Source of the DNA: Bipolaris cookei | Taxonomy: Eukaryota > Ascomycota > Dothideomycetes > Pleosporales > Pleosporaceae | Direction: 5' to 3' | DNA length: 64,000 nucleotides | Assembly: GCA_002286855.1 (NCBI GenBank) | Contig: NRSV01000064.1 | Coordinates: 146,975 to 210,974 of the forward strand | Shown here: piece after piece, positions 57,658 through 64,000 of the stretch | How the letters are laid out: every line of letters begins with the position of its first letter | How positions within the stretch are numbered: the stretch's first letter is position 1 | Translations under genes and position numbers: made by a program | The notes under the pieces: model-generated | Database searches by the model: none | Seen by the model: only the letters and a program-made list of their open reading frames with translations | What the model was told of the DNA's origin: nothing

Positions 57658-60107
57658 CCCAGGCATGCTTCAGGGGACCATTCTGGGCGTGCCCTATCGC
57701 TGGGGCGCTTCTTCGGGCAGTGGGTGTCAAGTGCAGTCTGGACTGTTTGTGTCAGGGTAGGTAGGTCAATGAATGTTCTCTCTACCCTGGCACTCCTGCC
57801 GTACTGCCTCTTGGATCTCCGGCCAGTCTGCTTTTAGAAGCGCGTAGCCCTTTAGTGCTCTCTTCTTTAGTGGTTGAGTGTATACGTTGATCTCGATTGG
57901 GATGTGGTCTTTAGTAATTGCCTATTCTTCCCTAGGGAGGTATGTCGTGACTCTTTCCGCAACGTCTGGGAGGCAGAACCAAGGTCGATAACCGCAGATT
58001 GCTGGCCCCTTCTCCATGTGACCACCCCTTTCTGGTTAAGCAGAGTAAGGTTCTTTGCTGTCATATTAACCCAGAGGTGTTCCGATATGACGTCTTGGTG
58101 GGCCGCTTGTCCTGTCCATCGTTCATTGTGGGCATTGAAGTCTCCTATCACTAGCGTGTTGGGGTTGGGCTGGGTCAGAGGTGCGTGAATGTCTGGGCAG
58201 GCCTCGATTTATTGGTCTAGGTGTCTTGTTCGGTGTGGGGGGCTGTACACGTTAACGATGTCTAGCTCTATAATAACTATTTTTATTCTTATTTTCTCGT
58301 AGAAGTCCGTGGCGTAGGTTGTCTTATAGGTTGTCTTTGGTATCTTGTCGTGTATGAAGAAGACCACTCTCGCCCCGGGCTTTAGTCGTCGGCTTGGTTT
58401 GAAGTTCCTTGGGCAGTAGGTGGGGACTCCTAGTCCCCCGATGATCATTGGCTCCTGTATCGCCAGGATAGGGTATTTTCTTGCGTCAAATGAGTACAGG
58501 AAGGGCCGCGCCATTTTCCCGTTCGCGTTTCCACAGTTGTATTGTACAAGGTTGAGCCCTACCATTGGGTATGGCGAGCTTCACCTCCTTCTTGCGGTGC
58601 CTGGCTCTGCGGTGACTGGCTTTGCGGTATTCGCAGCTCCAGGTGCAGGATGATCGTTTTTTGCCCGTTACCGTTCGCTGGCATTTGGGTCTTCTTGGGT
58701 ATTCCCACTTGCCTTCTCTTTTTCCCACCATCCACTGAAATCGTTATCCATTCCTCCTAGGACGAGTCTGGCTGGCTTCCTAGCGCTGAGCCAGTAAAGC
58801 TCGTTGTGGGAGTTGTCCTCCCATCCCTGGAGCTGGACTGGATTCTGGCTGTGGCCTGGACAAGTTCTTTCTTAGTTGCCTCGTTCATGGCCTTGTATGT
58901 CCGGAAGGCCTGGCAACTCTGCGTCATTCATGCTTTGTGTCCTTTCTTCTTGCACGCTGTGCAGCTCGGTTTCTCCATCTCCTGGGTCTTGCAGGAGCGT
59001 GTTGGGTGATCACCCGCGCAGTGTCCGCATATGTCCTTAGGGGCATTGCAGACTGCTTTGGCTATGGCCCCATTTCTGGTACTTGAGGCACTGCCCATCT
59101 GATAGGCTTAGGTCCTAGAGCTGTGCTGGGTGCCATTCCGGCCCTACCAGGAGGCCATTCTTAACTACGTTGCGCTGAGTCTTCTCTGTCGCTACGCTTA
59201 AGAGTACCGTTCCCCTCTTCTGGGACCCCTCCTTCCTTCTCTTTTCTAGGTTCTTGTCTGTGTACAACCAGCACACTCTTTCAATATTTACCCGTGGATT
59301 TCTCTTCTGGACCTCCTGGATCCAGGCATCGTTCTCTGCACACCTCCTATTCTATATATATGTGTGTAGCGTGATGCCTGAGATCATGATTAGGTTAGGG
59401 CGCCGGATGAGCTTCATACCCTCCGCTCCCTGTAATCCAGCCTGGATGATCTGGTCCTTTCGTGCTATGCTACCCACTACTACCGAGATCTTATTCGCCG
59501 ATCTCTGGTGGGGGAAGATAGCCCTCGCGTCTGGGATAGCGGTCCTAATCCGATCCAGCTTCTCTTTCATCGCGTCCTCTGTTGTCCCTGCCATTGTTCC
59601 CATCCCGAGTTCAATTTTCGCTGGCTGGGCAGTTCTTCCCACAGCGATTTGGCTCCAGGACTTGACTTGGGGTGGCTTTTCAGCTGGCTTGGCGCTGTCT
59701 ATCTTTTTCTCTAGGAAGCCTAGTCTTTTGAGGACCAGTTGGATAGAAATGCGAGGGCCCTGGGTTAATTTCTTTTCTGAGCACTCCCTATCGCGTTCTC
59801 CATTCCTGTTTGATGTTTCTACAAGGTGTAGGGCTGTGAGGAGGTCGCGCGAGACGCACGTCGCGTCCTCAACGTTTTTCACCTTAGCTAGGTCCTCTGC
59901 TCCTTTTTTCTGATAATCCAGTAATATCTATAAAAGTCCCTCGATTCTGGTTTTCCATTTATCTGTATGTGTATTTGCCCTCTTAGGGCTTGTTCCTTGT
60001 TTATCGTTATTCGCGTTCTGACACGTCTGGGACGCGTTGGGTCACGAACTATCTTCTTTCTCCTGCTGTGCCTCCCCATTGTGACGCGCCGGCTGAAGAT
60101 CAAGTGT
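57658..60107 (-). mobile_element. Tad1-like LINE, 5' half (ORF1 and endonuclease)
   Basis: Minus strand. ORF1 starts at about 60079 with MGRHSRRKK and runs, with frameshifts, to about 58.7 kb; it has three CCHC knuckles (QCLKYQKWGHSQSSLQC; CGHCAGDHPTRSC; CTACKKKGHKA). ORF2 begins at ATG 58565 (MVGLNLVQYNCG) with an APE-type endonuclease: NCGNANGKMARP, LAIQEPMI, IVIIELDIVNVYSP, and at 58.15 kb the D-N pair MIGDFNAHNERWTG. Next is RARPEWSPEACLG right at the hAT insertion. The protein is in pieces and not functional. Confidence 0.85.
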
Positions 60108-60134
60108 GGCTGCTGAGATTTGTCCCCCGCGCTA
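60108..60134 (+). repeat. Left terminal inverted repeat of the MULE
   Basis: ggctgctgagatttgtcccc followed by cgcgctaa; the counterpart is at the right end on the opposite strand. Confidence 0.8.
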
Positions 60135-60256
60135 ACCATAACTTGGTAAGCGTTAAATAAATTACAGTAACTAGACCGTGTTGATGCCTCGGCATATGAA
60201 AAGTAGTTGGTGCTAGACAACAACTATAGTTAACTACATAGTTATGCTATATTCTA

Positions 60257-62750
60257 CTAACGTCGACGTCTCTTGCGTGGACCAAGACATTTCCAAGCAT
60301 CTGGAGCGGCCATTGCTGCAGCACGCTTAGGCCGCAGCGAAGGTGCATCCTGAGGCTCAACAACTGCGTTCTGAGGTTCAGTTACTACATTCTGAGCGTC
60401 AACTTGCGCAAATCTCTCAGTGTAGAAAGCCTCCATATCTCCAAAGTGATAGTTCCAGGCCATGGTCGGAGTACAAGAGGCGAAAAGCCCTTCCGTAGCG
60501 AGAGCCATGTTCCGCGCTTCAACTAGCTCTACTGGATCGCCTTCCTGCCCCGTTTCTACCAAAAAATCACTTGCTGCAAACATATCGTTGCATTGATATA
60601 GAACTGGTTGTGAGCGGCGACTTTCGATATCTGCAAGAAACTCTTGCAATGACGGGGCCCGCCAGGCGGGGGGCGAGGCAACTGTAACAGACACTGCAAT
60701 AGAGACAGGTGGTGATAAGCGAGGAGAAGAAGTAGTAGGTATTGGAGCAGGCGCAAGTATAGATAAAGATAAACACGTAGTCACAGGGCCTGCACTTGCT
60801 GCAGAAGCTGGACCCGATACAGTGACGGATGTATTTACCTGTCGCAGAACTTCAGCGAGTGCCTGGTCCTGGGGTTCTTCGTGGGGCTGAAACAGGGAAG
60901 GAGGTATACGTCGTTCGAAAGCTGACGGATCTCGACGGGTTGATGCCTCGTTCTTCCTTGGGCCACCCCGTGTTTGAGCAGTTAGTGGCTCCAGAACTGT
61001 ATAGTATGGTCTTGGGGAAAGGCGAACAGACGATCCTTGCTCGCGTTGATAGCGCCAATGATCATCGTACAGGTGGTTTAGTCTTAACGTTGACCTGGCT
61101 GCTACCACTCCTTGTAGTGTGTGTCGGCATGGTAGACCATTCGTCTTCTCAAAGAGACCAGAACAGGGGTGGTAGCCGCGCTGTTGTCTCTACTCCTGCT
61201 GACGCAACAGATCCTGTTGTCTGATACGCTCGATCGCTGGTGGCGTCAGAATATCATGAATGCCAGAAGGCAGGAACGGCATCGCTTCTAGCGTGTGCTC
61301 AAACTTGACACTATGCTTGGAGGAAGCAAGGTCCTTCCTATACTTGTTGTGTTAACTCTTCATCATCTGTTCAATACGTTCAACGACGCGCAACAAGTCG
61401 CCTCTAGAGGTCATGAGGTAGTCCTCTAATACCTTATGCATCCCTTCGACGGGCGAGCTTATGATTGTATTGTAGTGCCGATAGTTAGAAGTCCAAGCAG
61501 CTGCCCACTCGGTACGTGTAGGGTACTGGTTTTCCTGCAAGTATCTGCATAGCTCGTGCTGATGACTGTAATCCTTAAGCAGTTCTTCCCACTTTAATTG
61601 GAACTCTGGCGGTCTTTTTGCATAAACAAGCTGCTCTAGTTAGCTATATGTACGACGCTTTTTCTATAAGATCATTTAAACGTCTTTCGGGCCGTACAAG
61701 AGACATACCTGAGTCCAACGCTTCATAAAAGCATCTCTATGCTCTGCAATTTTCTGTTTCTCCTCTTTCGTCCGACCATTAGCGTCCCGCCAGGTCTGCT
61801 GGGCCTTCGTCTGGACGTTCTTGTTAATATGCCATACACATAGGAGTTGAGGCACTTCTGGAATTAGCGAGCGAGCTGCTATCCTCAATGCCTTTTCTTG
61901 ATCGCTGATGAATACCCATGGTGGATGCACTCCCGTTTTGAGGAGAAAGTTCGCGATCGCCCAATGGTAGTCTGCCTGCGTCTCACTACTAAGAAAGCAG
62001 AAACCTGCGGAAAAAAAGGTCTGGGGATTGGTGCAGCCAAGGGCGTGCAGCAGTGGAAGCTTATATCTGTTCGTTCGGTAGGTGCAGTCCATGAGTAGTA
62101 CGTCTAGATTGGCGAGAAGTAGTTCTACCTGCTTCTGGTGGGCGAAGAAGAGATTTTGTACGTGATTACTGTCATCCTTCTTAACAGCAAAAATCCGGTC
62201 TCCAGCAGACAGCTCGTCCAGCAGTGTCTCTATAGAACTTCTCCCATTTAAGTGTCTCTCGGATCGCCTTCCTCTCGCTTCGAAGATCGGTCGCAGAGAC
62301 TAACGTGTCTTGGTCTTCCTTTTGAATAGCAGCCAGTATCTGCATTGGTCGTGTCCCAGCATGGGTCATTGATTCAATCATGTCTTTTTGTGCCGATATA
62401 CGCTTACGATAGACATTATGGGCGGTAGGGTTAATTGATCGGGGGTGATTGTGATGCTTGTCCTGGACCTCCAACTTCCATTGGTTGCCGTCTTTTATCT
62501 TGAAGATGACAAGCCTAAAAGGACACTCTGTTGAGCGCGTGCTTGTACTTAGAACTTTTGCAGTTGATTGAAAATTGCTCCTAAAGCGGTCGCAGTGGTA
62601 GTAATATCGGACTTTCACCTTAGAGTTATGAGGTTTGCTGCGCTTAAGTACAAAACCATAGCCATACTGCATGCCATGCGCCTTGAGGGCATCAAAAGCT
62701 TCTTCATAGGTGCCGTATAGTAGGTCTAGAGGAGGGGCAATGTCACCCAT
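60257..62750 (-). pseudogene. MULE transposase (FAR1/DDE/SWIM), one frameshift
   Basis: Minus strand from ATG 62750. The N-terminal FAR1-like finger has AFDALKAHGMQYGYGFVL, YYYHCDR and ECPFRLVIFKIK. A frameshift lies near 62240 (HLNGRSSIETLLDELSAGDR returns to frame). The DDE part includes VLLMDCTYRTNRYKLPL, WVFISDQEKALR and LLCVWHINKNVQTKA. A likely 75 nt intron at 61634..61708 explains the stops between KRWTQ and QLVYAKRPPEF. The SWIM zinc motif is PCRHTLQGV-like (CSGLFEKTNGLPCRHTL). Two stop codons (after QMMKS, and after RQQE) again fit changed glutamine codons. It ends with a long Pro/Ala-rich tail and KRRRR. Confidence 0.85.
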
Positions 62751-62893
62751 GCTATTGTGAACAAGGAAAGAGAGTTAATACTCGTATATTTTGAAGGTTG
62801 TCAACCTATTGCAAAGACGAGCGGCGTCGTGGTATTGTCGCGTCCATAGATTACGCGCTAAACCAAATTGAAGGAGTAACTTTCACTAGCACT

Positions 62894-62957
62894 AGCGCGG
62901 GGGACAAATCTCAAAGGGGGGACAAATCTCAAAAACGGCGGACAAATCTCAGCAGCC
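62894..62957 (-). repeat. Right end of the MULE, expanded repeat
   Basis: On the minus strand this reads the left terminal repeat but holds three copies of gagatttgtcc (at 62940-62952, 62920-62932 and 62901-62913 approximately) before cgcgcta. The left end has only one. Confidence 0.82.
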
Positions 62958-62988
62958 ATCAGATATTGGTATTATTATAAACGTAAAG

Positions 62989-63022
62989 TATCACTGAGCC
63001 GGACATATCACCGAGCTGGACA
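62989..63022 (+). repeat. Tandem 17-bp repeat next to a transposase fragment
   Basis: tatcactgagccggaca followed at once by tatcaccgagctggaca, 15 of 17 identical (two transitions). It lies 39 bp before an ATG with a transposase-like N terminus and may be a terminal or subterminal repeat of that element. Confidence 0.75.
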
Positions 63023-63060
63023 CTTTCTCTTGGCATTGCGAACTCCACGTACGAAACACT

Positions 63061-63441
63061 ATGCATCAACAACATAAGGATTTCTTAACTCAGCGAGAGG
63101 GTAGAATTATTCTAGCTCTTCAGGACTTTCGTACGGGTCAATTTAAGACTATACGACGCGCTGCTGCTGCCTATAACGTTCCCTTTCAGCGGCTTTCTGA
63201 TCGGCTGGAGAAAATCACATTTCGGCCCCAAGCATCCCTAAACCGCCATAAGCTTACTATAATTGAGGAGCAAACAATCGTACGGTATACCTGCTTCTTC
63301 GTACCAAGCAGAGATGTGGACACGTCCTTTGTAGATAATGAATGGTGGGGTAGCGTATCCCACCGTGCAGATGCTCTGAATGACTGTAACCCAGTCGCGA
63401 TTGCCTGGTTGCGTAAGAGTAGGTCTCGCACGACGTTCTGA
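63061..63441 (+). pseudogene. Fragment of a second CENP-B/psq (pogo-type) transposase
   Basis: From ATG 63061 the first 75 residues contain QREGRIILALQDFRTGQFKT, IRRAAAAYNVPFQRLSDRLE and LTIIEEQTIVRY, a psq helix-turn-helix plus the start of the CENP-B domain as in pogo-type transposases. After about 63290 the similarity stops, and the remaining frame (ending RTTF) is unrelated. The element is truncated or overlain by other sequence. Confidence 0.7.
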
Positions 63442-64000
63442 ACCTGTAACTTGTTGTAGATAAGCTACTCAGCTATTCTACGACAGAATCCGGATGCGCA
63501 GTCCACACCCGGACTCTGCGATCAATCAAGTCTATAGTCGATCTATCAAGACTATAATCGATCAATAGACATCTATCTATGACGCTATAGATTACGCAAG
63601 CTACTACTAGATAGACTCTTCTAGAATCTATTCTAGCTAATATATATAGTAGTAGGATAGCAAGTAGATAGAAGACAGAGCACTTCACACAAGATCAATT
63701 CACACTACCAACGATCAATCAATTAGTGTTTCTTCCCTAGCACATATCTTCTCTCTCTAGAATCTCTCGATCAAGCTGGCTCTGAGTCTACTTCGGACAA
63801 GTAGAAGGCAGAGACCTCTACCTCTGAGTCGATAGTAGAACAAGCAGCACCCTACACTTTGACATATTGATCTGTGCTGTTGTGATTGTTCTCTGCCATT
63901 ACTTATGTGTAGTGTTTTGCTATTGCCTCGGTAGGTGCTTGTTTCATGTAAGTATCAAAGTACGTCGGCTGTAATTCATGCCGATACATCCTGGCATAAT
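63442..64000. other. Unassigned AT-rich repeat-like sequence
   Basis: No gene. Short related words recur (atcgatca, tctatctat, ctagatagactcttctagaatctattctag as nested palindromes). A TATA-like tatatatagta lies at about 63642. The region could be a retrotransposon LTR or leader, but I found no primer-binding site or a partner copy. Confidence 0.3.

Larger units (their letters stand above)
60108..62957 (-). mobile_element. Mutator-like (MULE) element, nearly intact
   Basis: 2850 bp. Both ends start ggctgctgagatttgtcc, the right one on the minus strand. Flanking 9-mers are atcaagtgt (60099-60107) and atcagatat (62958-62966), 6 of 9 identical with three transitions, consistent with a diverged MULE duplication. 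The right end has two additional copies of the unit ...gagatttgtcccc. Inserted in or next to the LINE 5' end (LINE ORF1 starts at 60079). Carries a near-complete transposase. Confidence 0.8.

Noticed and set aside
63442..63730. Possible LTR of a copia- or gypsy-like element
   Set aside because: No second copy, no tRNA primer-binding site and no polypurine tract are visible inside the window; kept only as unassigned sequence.

Overview
This window looks like a chromosome segment from a filamentous ascomycete, most likely a dothideomycete of the Pleosporales type. That placement is an inference from protein flavour, the short 45-125 nt GT-AG introns, divergent intron-containing H3/H4 histone genes, and decayed transposons with RIP-like (C-to-T) damage. 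No taxon marker was tested.

Layout. Bases 1-50114 are an ordinary gene-rich block of 21 recognisable genes, nearly all with complete models. In order they are: LCP5 (+), CUL3 (-), ZIM17 (+), PRP2/DHX16-type helicase (-), RAD54 (-), mitochondrial uL11 (+), a Zn2Cys6 transcription factor (-), an F-box protein (-), FCP1 (-), ATG26 (-), PEP4 (-), an RRT8/EI24-type membrane protein (-), a diaminopropionate ammonia-lyase-like PLP enzyme (+), a RED/IK spliceosome factor (-), a secreted GH43 glycosidase (+), EXO5 (-), a PRXL2-like thioredoxin-fold protein (-), histone H3 (-), histone H4 (+), a HAD hydrolase (-), an acetyl/propionyl-CoA synthetase (+) and RAS2 (+); counting both histones separately this is 22 coding genes. 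Most have introns, whose ends I placed by reading frame and GT-AG signals. The 3 kb before RAS2 is GC-rich and full of short tandem repeats.

From about 50.8 kb to the end lies a nest of dead mobile elements. A pogo/Fot1-like element has clear 47-bp terminal inverted repeats, a TA duplication and a deleted catalytic core. Beside it is a Tad1-type LINE of about 8 kb on the minus strand (CCHC ORF1, APE endonuclease, reverse transcriptase, RNase H-side C terminus). The LINE is split by a 2.7 kb hAT element, and a nearly intact 2.85 kb Mutator-like (MULE) element sits at its 5' end. After that come a fragment of a second CENP-B/pogo-type transposase and unassigned AT-rich sequence. Stop codons in the hAT and MULE reading frames mostly fit single C-to-T changes in glutamine codons, as RIP would produce.

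The genes are mostly housekeeping: ubiquitin ligation (CUL3, F-box), splicing (PRP2, RED), transcription (FCP1), recombination and repair (RAD54, EXO5), autophagy and vacuole (ATG26 beside PEP4), and mitochondria (ZIM17, uL11m). I found no convincing new multi-gene system. The most distinctive points are the datable nested transposon structure, the asymmetric MULE ends, a candidate Atg8-binding motif in ATG26, an apparent GC-AG intron in the F-box gene, and the HAD/acyl-CoA synthetase divergent pair.
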